This document shows positions 1-6,732 of a DNA stretch of 34,719 nucleotides, piece after piece. The stretch lies in assembly GCA_045600845.1 (NCBI GenBank), contig JAZRYR010000021.1, positions 1-34,719 of the forward strand. Direction: 5' to 3'. The notes under the pieces are model-generated. The model worked only from the letters and a program-made list of their open reading frames with translations, did not search any database and had not been told where the DNA came from. Each line of letters starts with the position of its first letter. The first letter of the stretch is position 1. The stretch comes from RGIG5612 sp045600845. GTDB taxonomy: Bacteria > Bacillota > Clostridia > Lachnospirales > Lachnospiraceae. A program made the translations under genes and the position numbers.

Positions 1-108
1 ATATAACCATGAAAAAAACGGTTTATTTCTATAATTTCGCAGGATTTTGATCAAAAACCGTCTTATTTCATTGCAATCCATGATGTTTACATGAAAAATA
101 AGGAAAAA
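1..108. repeat. Terminal direct repeat, copy A
   Basis: Bases 1-104 are identical to 34612-34715. The only difference across the 108 shared bases is at position 105 (a here, g at 34716). The unit contains a perfect 12-bp palindrome (ttttgatcaaaa, 45-56) and a short inverted pair acggttt/aaaccgt (19-25 and 54-60). It encodes no plausible protein. Just downstream, catgccaaaacgaaaaaat (123-141) is roughly the inverse of the sequence just left of copy B. A complete element may therefore have imperfect inverted ends, with each window edge cutting it. It is either a dispersed MITE-like repeat or the place where an assembly contig broke. Confidence 0.85.
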
Positions 109-167
109 TCCGTCGACGATTCATGCCAAAACGAAAAAATCTTGTCAATTTTTAAAAATAATATTTA

Positions 168-227
168 TTTGGAGGAAATTTTTTCACTAATTCCTGTTTG
201 GAGGGATAGAATTTTGCTAATTTCTGA
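168..227. repeat. Imperfect ~30-bp tandem duplication
   Basis: Two adjacent units each begin tttggagg and end ctaatt(c/t)ctg (about 168-197 and 197-227). The stretch from 109 to 344 otherwise shows no convincing gene: it is AT-rich, has scattered short caaattcc motifs including a small palindrome near 251-267, and no ORF with a ribosome binding site. Confidence 0.4.
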
Positions 228-344
228 TTTTACAGGGTAATAACATCCATACAAATTCCAATTTGTAGAGAACAGCTTTCTTGCAAATTCCACATCTCCA
301 AAGCATCCTCATCGTGCTTTCGTTAACCCAACCTGCCTTTTTAT

Positions 345-854
345 CTATATCTCTATTTTATATTCTGAGTCAATCAGAATGTATTCCACAATATGTTCCC
401 GGCACATTTCCAGTTCATGGAGATTATCTTCCAATACACTTTCCATAGTACAGCCGGAATCATCCAGCCTCTTTTCAATGGCATCAGCATAAGCAACGAT
501 GTCTTCAAAGTGATTTTTAATGTATTCCTCGCTCATAACCAGCCGCATACATTCTATATTTTCCAGATACTCTTCTTCAAAGTCTTCCTTCCAGTCATAA
601 GGAATATAACAACCTTCGATTGTCAGATTCTGTCCATTTTCAATGGCGGTTTTTATGATTTCCCGGACAATTGGCCAAAGATACTCCATCAGCTCTTCTG
701 CCGTGCTTTCCGGAGTCAGGTCCGTATTGCCGCTACGAATCAAACCCATTTTCAAGTGATCGATGGACATATATGGGAAATCATATTTTTCAAGTATTTT
801 CTGTGCCAGCACCGTTTTTCCGGTGTGGGAAGCGCCTGCAATTAAAGTAATCAT
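345..854 (-). CDS. P-loop kinase-like NTPase
   Basis: This 169-residue protein opens with a Walker A motif, GASHTGKT (residues 7-14), directly after a first beta strand, as in small nucleotide or 2-phosphoglycerate-type kinases. The fold expected is a P-loop kinase that phosphorylates a small molecule. A possible lid or substrate region follows the MSIDHLKMGL segment. The second half is acidic and helical. The start is supported by AGAGGAGA upstream of the ATG, and a near-consensus promoter lies at 876-903. It appears monocistronic, read from its own promoter. The physiological substrate cannot be told from the sequence. A toxin-type zeta kinase is less likely because no antitoxin partner is adjacent. 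Confidence 0.8.
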   Translation of the reverse strand: MITLIAGASHTGKTVLAQKILEKYDFPYMSIDHLKMGLIRSGNTDLTPESTAEELMEYLWPIVREIIKTAIENGQNLTIEGCYIPYDWKEDFEEEYLENIECMRLVMSEEYIKNHFEDIVAYADAIEKRLDDSGCTMESVLEDNLHELEMCREHIVEYILIDSEYKIEI

Positions 855-875
855 AATTCTATCTCCTCTTGATAA

Positions 876-903
876 ATTATATAAAAGAGAAAGATTTTGT
901 CTA
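876..903 (-). promoter_or_regulatory. Sigma-A-type promoter of the P-loop kinase gene
   Basis: On the minus strand a TAGACA -35 (898-903) and a perfect TATAAT -10 (876-881) are separated by 16 bp, just upstream of the ribosome binding site and ATG of the kinase-like gene. Confidence 0.6.
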
Positions 904-957
904 CATGTTTAAAGGAAAAAAGAGACCCCGTTGATTACATGTTATTCTGAATACGAC

Positions 958-989
958 AAAATGCCCGGCAGAAACTACCGGACATTTTT
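958..989 (-). terminator. Hairpin terminator after the 24-codon ORF
   Basis: Arms atgcccgg (961-968) and ccggacat (978-985) pair with one mismatch around a short loop. A run of five T follows on the plus strand and four T on the minus strand. It closes the small-ORF cluster on the minus strand and could work in both directions. Confidence 0.5.
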
Positions 990-1063
990 CAAAATATACT
1001 CCCACTCGATGCTATTAAAAAGATAAAAAATAACGTTAAAATAATTGCAGCTATTTTTTTCAT
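989..1063 (-). CDS. 24-residue hydrophobic peptide
   Basis: The ORF begins at an ATG preceded by AGGAGTGG with a 5-nt spacer (1069-1076), a strong ribosome binding site. The peptide starts MKK, then runs through about 17 hydrophobic residues (IAAIILTLFFIFLIA) and ends SSGSIF. The stop codon touches the downstream hairpin. Such a peptide would sit in the membrane. It may be a small membrane effector or type I toxin-like peptide, or the signal-peptide stump of a lost lipoprotein. No function can be assigned. It lies downstream of the 38-codon ORF on the same strand. Confidence 0.45.
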   Translation of the reverse strand: MKKIAAIILTLFFIFLIASSGSIF

Positions 1064-1146
1064 AACATCCACTCCTATAAATACGAATTACTAATCGTTA
1101 TGGCTACCAATCCATCAACAACAAAAACAACAAAAACAACAACCGC

Positions 1147-1263
1147 TTAAAAATCTCCATCCTTCACGCAGTCTTTGTAGAATCTGCATCTCAGGCAGCA
1201 TTGGCTACAGGCTCTTTTCTGAATTCTTTTTTTCTTCTGTAACCAAAATAATAATCGCTTCAT
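1147..1263 (-). CDS. 38-residue basic cysteine-rich protein
   Basis: An ATG with AGGAGAG upstream (1268-1274) opens a 38-codon ORF. The N-terminal half is very basic (KRLLFWLQKKKRIQKR) with a short hydrophobic patch. The C-terminal half has five cysteines at 19, 22, 23, 26 and 32, in a CxxCCxxC arrangement plus one, which could bind a metal or form disulfides. It follows immediately after the terminator hairpin of the WYL gene. Between it and the 24-codon ORF is a GTT-rich low-complexity tract (about 1114-1144). I do not recognise the family. Confidence 0.5.
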   Translation of the reverse strand: MKRLLFWLQKKKRIQKRACSQCCLRCRFYKDCVKDGDF

Positions 1264-1276
1264 AAAACTCTCCTAA

Positions 1277-1319
1277 TCAAAAAATAGAAACCAGAAAAGG
1301 CCTTGCCTTATCTGGTTTC
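1277..1319 (-). terminator. Intrinsic terminator after the WYL regulator
   Basis: gaaaccag (1287-1294) and ctggtttc (1312-1319) form a perfect 8-bp stem, with an inner aaggc/gcctt stem. On the minus strand it is followed by TATTTTTTG. It lies about 80 bp past the stop of the WYL gene and directly before the ribosome binding site of the 38-codon ORF. Confidence 0.7.
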
Positions 1320-1401
1320 ATAATAAAAAAAATATCTGTCAAAAAAAGGGACTTGCAATTTTTATTCTGACTTTTTCAACGTTGAGAAAACAAATCCACC
1401 C

Positions 1402-2394
1402 TTAAAAATATAATTCCTGCAGTCTCAGGATTTCTTCTTTCATTGCTTCTACCGTAGACTCTGGAGAAATGATTTTTACTCCTGGCAACGCCATAATCCA
1501 TCCCAGGAACAATTTACTTACCGAAACATTTACGACTACCTCAAAATGATCTGAATCGACTTTTACTAAAGGAATATTGGTTCCAAAGCGGTCAATAATA
1601 ATATTTGCTACTTCATTCTCGCACCGTAATCGTACGTTTTCCGTTTCTCCTTCAAACATGCCGAAAAGCTTATTGGTATACTCGGTCATTTTGATTTTGG
1701 AGAATTCACTCTTTCCCAAACGTTTTTCATTTACCACATTGGTATTGGTCATTTTATCCACACGGAAATGTTTTATTATTTTTTCATCATTATCATAACC
1801 AATCAGATAATATTTCTCATCATCCCAGCAAAGAGCCCACGGACTAACATGATAGATTGCTCCATTATGTTTTAATTCCATTTTCTTATCAACGGTCCAC
1901 GTAAAATACTGGAAGGAAATCTGTTGGTTCCCGCTGATTGCTTCATGTACCGCATCAATACTATAGTAGATGCGTTCATTCATGTTCTTTACACGTCCTG
2001 CTACATTTACCTGACGGTCTAGCTTTTCTGCCTCATATTTGCTGGCATATCCTTCAATTTTTTTAATCAATTCTCTGGATTTCTTTTCCGTAATAAATTT
2101 TGCTGACTGTACAGAATCTACCAGCAGTTTCAGTTCCGCCAATTCAAACTGACGATTTACAACTTGATAATGGAAAGTTCGGTCATATTGAGATCCTACA
2201 ATATCCATGCCAAACAAACGCAGATTTTCGATATCGCTGTACAGACTCTTGCGTTCTGCCGTTACCCCATAAGCCTGAAGCTGTTCCACAATTTCCGCCA
2301 AAGTTATATCGTGTGTTTCATCCGTCTGCTCTGTCAGGATTTTCATCAGATACATAATTTTCAGTTTCTGGTTACTTCTTGGTCCTCGTTCCAT
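1402..2394 (-). CDS. HTH-WYL domain transcriptional regulator
   Basis: This 330-residue cytoplasmic regulator has an N-terminal winged helix (residues about 8-65, with the YSDIENLRLFG segment typical of the family). A WYL domain follows (about 140-215), with the WALCWDDEKYYLIGYD and HFRVDKM segments, then a WCX-type C-terminal part. WYL proteins usually sense a ligand or nucleic acid and repress or activate nearby or stress genes. The start is supported by GGAG upstream of the ATG. It lies 29 bp after the GNAT gene and is probably cotranscribed with it and with the decayed etf/glcD locus. Its target is unknown. Confidence 0.9.
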   Translation of the reverse strand: MERGPRSNQKLKIMYLMKILTEQTDETHDITLAEIVEQLQAYGVTAERKSLYSDIENLRLFGMDIVGSQYDRTFHYQVVNRQFELAELKLLVDSVQSAKFITEKKSRELIKKIEGYASKYEAEKLDRQVNVAGRVKNMNERIYYSIDAVHEAISGNQQISFQYFTWTVDKKMELKHNGAIYHVSPWALCWDDEKYYLIGYDNDEKIIKHFRVDKMTNTNVVNEKRLGKSEFSKIKMTEYTNKLFGMFEGETENVRLRCENEVANIIIDRFGTNIPLVKVDSDHFEVVVNVSVSKLFLGWIMALPGVKIISPESTVEAMKEEILRLQELYF

Positions 2395-2423
2395 AATCTT
2401 TTCTCCGTGATAACAACAAAAAC

Positions 2424-2894
2424 CTATCGTTTTCCCATCTCGTCTAAGGTCTCACCAGTAATGCGGTACACGGTCCATTCGTCCATCGCCACCGCTTTCA
2501 TGGATTTATAAAAGTCGATGCTCGGCTGGTTCCAGTCTAAGCACCACCATTCTAATCTGCCGCAGCCACGTTCTACTGCAATGGCCGCCAGCTCTTTCAA
2601 AAGAGCTTTTCCGTAGCCTTTGCCCCGATGTTCCGGCTTCACAAATAAATCTTCCAAATAAACGCCTGCCCGTCCCAGGAAAGTTGAGAAATTGTGAAAG
2701 AACAAAGCGAAACCAACTTTTTCGTTGCCTTCTACGGCGAAAATAACTTCCGCTTTTTTCTCATCGAAAATCCAATGCTCCAACAGATCCGGTGTCGCAA
2801 CAACTTCTTCCGCCATATCCTCATACTCTGCCAACTGCTTTATAAAGTCCAGAATGTCGCCTACGTCTTCTCTTTCGGCAAATTTAATTTCCAT
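2424..2894 (-). CDS. GNAT N-acetyltransferase (SSAT-like)
   Basis: The 156-residue protein has the GNAT fold. It shows the VYLEDLFVKPEHRGKGYGKAL block (motif A, acetyl-CoA pyrophosphate loop R/Q-x-x-G-x-G/A at HRGKGYG) and a C-terminal WWCLDWNQPSIDFYKSMKA block (motif B, with the catalytic-type Tyr). Both blocks match the spermidine/diamine acetyltransferase subgroup, so a polyamine or small amine is a reasonable substrate guess. The start is set by GGAGAATT before the ATG, 8 bp after the stop of the glcD remnant. It appears intact although it is the continuation of a decayed operon. Confidence 0.9.
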   Translation of the reverse strand: MEIKFAEREDVGDILDFIKQLAEYEDMAEEVVATPDLLEHWIFDEKKAEVIFAVEGNEKVGFALFFHNFSTFLGRAGVYLEDLFVKPEHRGKGYGKALLKELAAIAVERGCGRLEWWCLDWNQPSIDFYKSMKAVAMDEWTVYRITGETLDEMGKR

Positions 2895-2902
2895 AATTCT
2901 CC

Positions 2903-3878
2903 TTATTTCATCCGGATGATTTTTCCCGGATTCAGAATATTTTTTTCATCAAAAGCATTCTTAATGGCCCGATACAATGTAATCATTCTGTCGCCCATAT
3001 GGTTTTCTAAAGCTTCCACCCGAGCATGACCGATAGGAATTGGCGGTTCTGTGAGGCATGATCTTGTTCAGATATTTCGCAGCTTCCTCTATCAAGGAAT
3101 GGGGCATATATTCAATGGCCGCCGGATTCAGGTCCGAACGGATAAATTTCGGAACGGTTCCTAAACATTCCTCCAAAGAGCCGTATGGAACCAGCAACGT
3201 ATTGGAATATTTTGGCTGCGTAATAACACGCATGCGGAGTTTTGTGGCAATACATAAGGTTCCTTCCGAACCAATAATTAAATCTTTAATGTCATATCCA
3301 GAGGTATTTTTTACGACGTTGCTACCAAACTGCATAATGCTGCCGTCCGGCAATACAGCTTCCATATCTACCACATAACTTCTGGTAACACCATAGCCAA
3401 CGGCCTTCATGCCACCGGCATTGGTCATCACATTTCCGCCAATAGATGCTGTCTTCTCCCCTGGCTCCGGTGGATAAAATACGCCTTGTTCGATAGCTGC
3501 ACTGGCCAGTTCCATAACCAGAACTCCCGGCTCTACAACTACGGTCATGTTATCCAGATCCCACTCTAAGATCCTATTCATTTTTTCCAGAGAAAGAAGA
3601 ATGCCTCCGTAGAGAGGAACACAGCCACCAGCTAATCCGGTGCCGGCGCCTCTCGGGGTTACCGGAATATTATTATTTCAGGCATATTTCATGACCTTTG
3701 AAACTTCTTCCGTAGAAAGAGCCAACACAACAACTTCCGGAGGGAAGGTTCCAAAGTCCGGCATTTCATCATGGTGATAATTATATTCTATTTCTTCTTC
3801 AAAGTATACTCTTTCCGGAGCAGTTACGCTCTTTAAAAATTCCACGTCTTCTTTTGTCAGTTTATGGTAAGCGTTCAT
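2903..3878 (-). pseudogene. FAD-linked oxidase (GlcD/lactate dehydrogenase-like), degraded
   Basis: The reading frame starts at an ATG overlapping the etfA stop (ATGA) with GGAGG upstream. An in-frame TGA (3678-3680) falls between MKYA and NNNIPVTPRGAGTGLAGG, the conserved FAD-binding PCMH loop. The next segment (ending near 3033) is a normal FAD-binding half, including GGNVMTNAGGMKAVGYG and SGYDIKDLIIGSEGTL. After NKIMP the frame is lost. The true C-terminal end (NILNPGKIIRMK, stop at 2903) is found in another frame about 10 codons later. Family members are about 460 residues, so well over 100 codons of the substrate domain are missing. The stop, the frameshift and the deletion together make it a pseudogene. 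Confidence 0.9.
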
Positions 3879-4633
3879 CTTGCAGCCTCCTCTTCTTTTG
3901 CCTTGCGCACAGCGGCTGTAAGCTTTGGCACAAATTCGTACAGATCCTGCTTGATGCAGTAATTTGCTATATGAAAGATTGGCGCGTTCTGGTCGGTATT
4001 GATTGCTACAATGCATTCACTTCCGTCCATTCCTGCACGGAACTGGATTGCTCCAGATACGCCACAGGTAATGATCAGCTTCGGCTTCACTGTCCGTCCG
4101 GAAAGTCCGATCTGTTCCGTTGGGTCTCCCCATCCTTTTTCTACCAAAGGTCTGGTAGTACATAAACGTCCACCGAAAGCATCTGCCAGATCACGAAGGA
4201 TCTGCAGATCTTCCTGACGTTTTATGCCTCGCCCTGCAACAACCAAAATGTCCTCTTCTTCGATACTTTTATTTCTTACAATGGTTTCCGTACGAATGAC
4301 TTCAATTCCAGATTGAAGCATTTCCGGACGGACTTCGCGAACAAAGATTTCGCCATGAGGCTCACACTTCTCCGCCCGCTCCATTACTTTATATCTTACG
4401 GTAGCGAACTGAGGTCTGGTATTGGTTGTAATAATTTGGGCCATGATATTCCCTCCGAAAGCCGGTCTTACCTGAACCAGATCGGTATTGTCTTTAATAT
4501 CCAGCATGGTGCAATCCGCCGTAAGTCCGGTATGGAAACAGGACGCACACATCGGGGCCAGGGAGCGGCCCAAAGAGGTAGCTCCCATCAATACCACCGA
4601 CGGATGCTCCGCCTGAATGCAATCTTCCATCAC
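3875..4633 (-). pseudogene. etfA: Electron transfer flavoprotein alpha subunit, N-terminally deleted
   Basis: The open frame of 252 residues matches the last two-thirds of EtfA. It has an N-terminal-domain tail (PSVVLMGATSLGRSLAP) and the complete C-terminal FAD domain with GLSGRTVKPKLIITCGVSG and the SECIVAINTDQNAPIF motif. EtfA proteins start with about 70 or more further residues, absent here. Instead the frame abuts the first 27 or so codons of etfB. It would have acted with EtfB and the FAD oxidase as an electron-transferring, possibly bifurcating, lactate or acyl dehydrogenase complex. With EtfB gone it cannot form the normal heterodimer. Confidence 0.85.
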
Positions 4634-4711
4634 GTTTTAAAGATCCGGTGGTCTCGTCAATCTCTACCTGAGAAGTTCCGGTACCTGTTTAATACATGCA
4701 ACAATTTTCAA
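4634..4711 (-). pseudogene. etfB: Electron transfer flavoprotein beta subunit, 5' remnant
   Basis: A TTG start with AGGAGGA 6 nt upstream (4718-4724) encodes MKIVACIKQVP, the hallmark EtfB N-terminus. One base is missing after the proline codon, so the zero frame reaches TAG. The shifted frame continues GTSQVEIDETTGSLKRDG, the expected next EtfB segment. About 230 further codons are gone: the sequence runs straight into the middle of etfA. So there is one frameshift plus a deletion spanning etfB-3' and etfA-5'. Confidence 0.85.
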
Positions 4712-4736
4712 CTTTCGTCCTCCTCGCATTAGCAAA

Positions 4737-4791
4737 AAGGGGACGGTTCTTTTGCCACGTTTTTTTTAAGTGATAAAAGAACCGTCCCCTT
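4737..4791. repeat. Long inverted repeat (ggggacggttctttt type), terminator-like
   Basis: aaggggacggttctttt (4737-4753) and its exact complement (4775-4791) form a 17-bp perfect stem that extends to 20 of 22 bp. On the minus strand the hairpin is followed by TTTTT. It separates the Na/Pi cotransporter gene from the etfB remnant. The same core motif is, to my recollection, widespread as a dispersed hairpin in clostridial genomes, so it may be a REP-like element doubling as a terminator. Confidence 0.75.
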
Positions 4792-4871
4792 GTCACTTCC
4801 TTACCCTTTTTATTGTCACATAGCGTGCAAAAGTAAGTCAAGCCACAAGATTTTCAGAACTGTTGTTTTTA

Positions 4872-6629
4872 TTATTTCAGATGGTATTTCTCCATATACT
4901 CATTATAGATTTCTTTATAGTTATGTTCGGTTTCAATTTCCATACGGGAAACCATACCATGCTGTTCACTGATTTCATTATGCTTCATACGCACCGCAAT
5001 GCCGATATTGGAGCAATGGTCGCTGATTCTTTCCAGATCCGTCAGCATATCGTTGAAAATAAAACCATGCTCATATTCACATATTTTTTTCTTAATACGG
5101 TCAATATGATTCAGTTTATACTGATCGCACATATTGTCCGTAATCTCCTCTAACGGTGCAATCCGGTAAGCAGCTTCCAGATCATCTTCCGAAAAAGCCT
5201 GAACCGTCATACGGATGGTTTCTTCAACAACTGCCAACAAGTTATTCATTTCCGTCATGGCATCTTTTGAGAAAACTACCTTCCGGTCAAACATTTCTTT
5301 GGAAGATTCTGCAAAGTTTTTCGCATGGTCGCTGATTCTTTCATAGTCGTTGATGGAATGAAGGAAAAGACTGACCGCTTCATTCTGCTCTTCATTCAGC
5401 TCATTTTTCATTATTTTTACAATATAATTTCCCAGCTTGTCTTCGTAAGTATCTACGATTTCCTCTAATTCCCGTACCTTGTTGAAAGTTCCTCCGGAGT
5501 AATTATTAAACAGGTGGAGGGCTGTCTGCAAAGTGTTTTTTGAAATATTTGCCATCGTATTCATAGAAATTCTGGTCTGCTCAATCGCCAATGCCGGGTG
5601 CTCTAAGAACCGGTCTTCCAAACGATCAACATCCCGTAATTCTTTCTGGTCTTTCTTCTTTTCTTTGACCAACTTGTTTACGAATGTTTCCAAAAGGCCG
5701 ATGAACGGAGACAGCATAAGTACAATAATTACACGGAAAACCGTATTCAGAATCGCAATGCTAATCATGGTCATGGTGGTATTCATGAAACTAAAATGAA
5801 CAAAAGCATGGATTCCATAGAAGAAAATGCTGAAAAGAATGGCACCAAAGGTATCTACCATGAGATAAATAAAGGCCGTTCTTTTACCGTTAGCGTTTGC
5901 TCCAAGGGCAGTAAGAAGAACCGGTACGGAAGCTCCGATTGCGATACCCATGATAATTGGAAGAGCCAATTCAAAACTAATAGCCCCGGTAACCGCAAGA
6001 GCCTGCAGAATACCAACAGCAGCGGAAGCGCTTTGGATAATACTGGTAAAAACGATACCGATCAGAACTCCAATAAACGGATTGGAAAAGTTGGTAAGAA
6101 GGTTAATAAAGGTTTCGCTTTCCCGAAGGGGATATACGGCGCCGGTCATGGCACTGATGCCGAACATCAGGACTGCAAAACCCAAGAAAATAAATGCAAT
6201 ATGATGATTGGTTTCTTTATCGGTAAACATCAGCAGAATAATTCCTGCAACTGCCAGAAGTGCAGTTAAGGTATCGGTAGAAAGAATTTCAAAGATTCCG
6301 CTTCCATTCAAGGAAGACAGGCAGATGACCCAGCCCGTAATACTGGTTCCGATGATGGCCCCCATGATAATGCCGATGGCCTGCTTCACTTTCATCATGC
6401 CGGAATTTACAAATCCGACAACCATAACGGAAGTAGCTGAGGAACTTTGGATTACCGCCGTTACGCCGGTTCCCAACAGAATTCCTTTTAACGGATTACT
6501 GGTCAATTTATATAAAATAACTTCCAGGCGGCTTCCCGCGACTTTCTTTAGTCCGTCGCCCATCAAATTCATTCCAAAGAGGAACAAGGCAACACCGCCG
6601 ATTAATGCAATAATATTTGTAATACCCAT
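4872..6629 (-). CDS. Na+/phosphate cotransporter with C-terminal PhoU-like domain
   Basis: This 585-residue inner-membrane protein carries two inverted NaPi repeats. Each is marked by a QSSSA-type signature (GVTAVIQSSSATSVMVVGF at about 56-74 and SIIQSASAAVGILQALA at about 195-211), with roughly 8-9 membrane segments up to residue about 320. The cytoplasmic C-terminal part (about 345-560) is helical and PhoU-like. It imports phosphate with sodium. The gene follows a PhoPR-like pair. A PHO-box-like repeat and an RNA hairpin that would cover its Shine-Dalgarno lie directly upstream, so it is probably phosphate-regulated. Confidence 0.9.
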   Translation of the reverse strand: MGITNIIALIGGVALFLFGMNLMGDGLKKVAGSRLEVILYKLTSNPLKGILLGTGVTAVIQSSSATSVMVVGFVNSGMMKVKQAIGIIMGAIIGTSITGWVICLSSLNGSGIFEILSTDTLTALLAVAGIILLMFTDKETNHHIAFIFLGFAVLMFGISAMTGAVYPLRESETFINLLTNFSNPFIGVLIGIVFTSIIQSASAAVGILQALAVTGAISFELALPIIMGIAIGASVPVLLTALGANANGKRTAFIYLMVDTFGAILFSIFFYGIHAFVHFSFMNTTMTMISIAILNTVFRVIIVLMLSPFIGLLETFVNKLVKEKKKDQKELRDVDRLEDRFLEHPALAIEQTRISMNTMANISKNTLQTALHLFNNYSGGTFNKVRELEEIVDTYEDKLGNYIVKIMKNELNEEQNEAVSLFLHSINDYERISDHAKNFAESSKEMFDRKVVFSKDAMTEMNNLLAVVEETIRMTVQAFSEDDLEAAYRIAPLEEITDNMCDQYKLNHIDRIKKKICEYEHGFIFNDMLTDLERISDHCSNIGIAVRMKHNEISEQHGMVSRMEIETEHNYKEIYNEYMEKYHLK

Positions 6630-6636
6630 ATATGTT

Positions 6637-6690
6637 AAAAATGTCCTTTCAATTAACCCTTCTACCTCAGATTAATCATAGGACATTTTT
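6637..6690 (-). promoter_or_regulatory. Leader hairpin sequestering the cotransporter ribosome binding site
   Basis: aaaaatgtcc (6637-6646) and ggacattttt (6681-6690) are perfect 10-bp complements separated by 34 nt. On the minus strand the downstream arm GGACATTTTT contains the only AGGA-like Shine-Dalgarno before the ATG at 6629. Folding would hide it. The arm also ends in five T, so a weak terminator is the alternative reading. Confidence 0.45.
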
Positions 6691-6712
6691 GTAAGATTCC
6701 TTTGTTGCAAAA

Positions 6713-6729
6713 CGTAAAATCTATGTAAA
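6713..6729 (-). promoter_or_regulatory. PHO-box-like direct repeat upstream of the Na/Pi cotransporter
   Basis: On the minus strand TTTACA (6724-6729) and TTTACG (6713-6718) are spaced by 5 bp, giving an 11-bp period as in PhoP/PhoB operators. A TATGAT -10 candidate lies downstream (6675-6680) without a good -35, as expected for an activated promoter. The site sits between the kinase stop and the transporter start. Confidence 0.45.
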
Positions 6730-6732
6730 ATT

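Noticed and set aside
1110..1144. Short caacaa/aacaac tract as a CRISPR-like or satellite repeat
   Set aside because: It is only about 30 bp of low-complexity sequence with no spacer structure.
1325..1345. TTGACA on the minus strand as a promoter for the 38-codon ORF
   Set aside because: No -10 lies at a 16-18 bp spacing; the only TATTAT is 11 bp away and the terminator hairpin follows at once.
3678..3680. In-frame TGA in the FAD-linked oxidase, possibly selenocysteine
   Set aside because: The position, between KYA and NNNIPVTPRG, is not a known redox site, and the same gene and its operon neighbours carry a frameshift and large deletions. Decay is the simpler explanation.
3854..4217. Long plus-strand ORFs opposite etfA, MutY, Na/Pi cotransporter and transporter genes
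   Set aside because: They are antisense shadows of genes with clear protein motifs, lack ribosome binding sites and show no recognisable domains.
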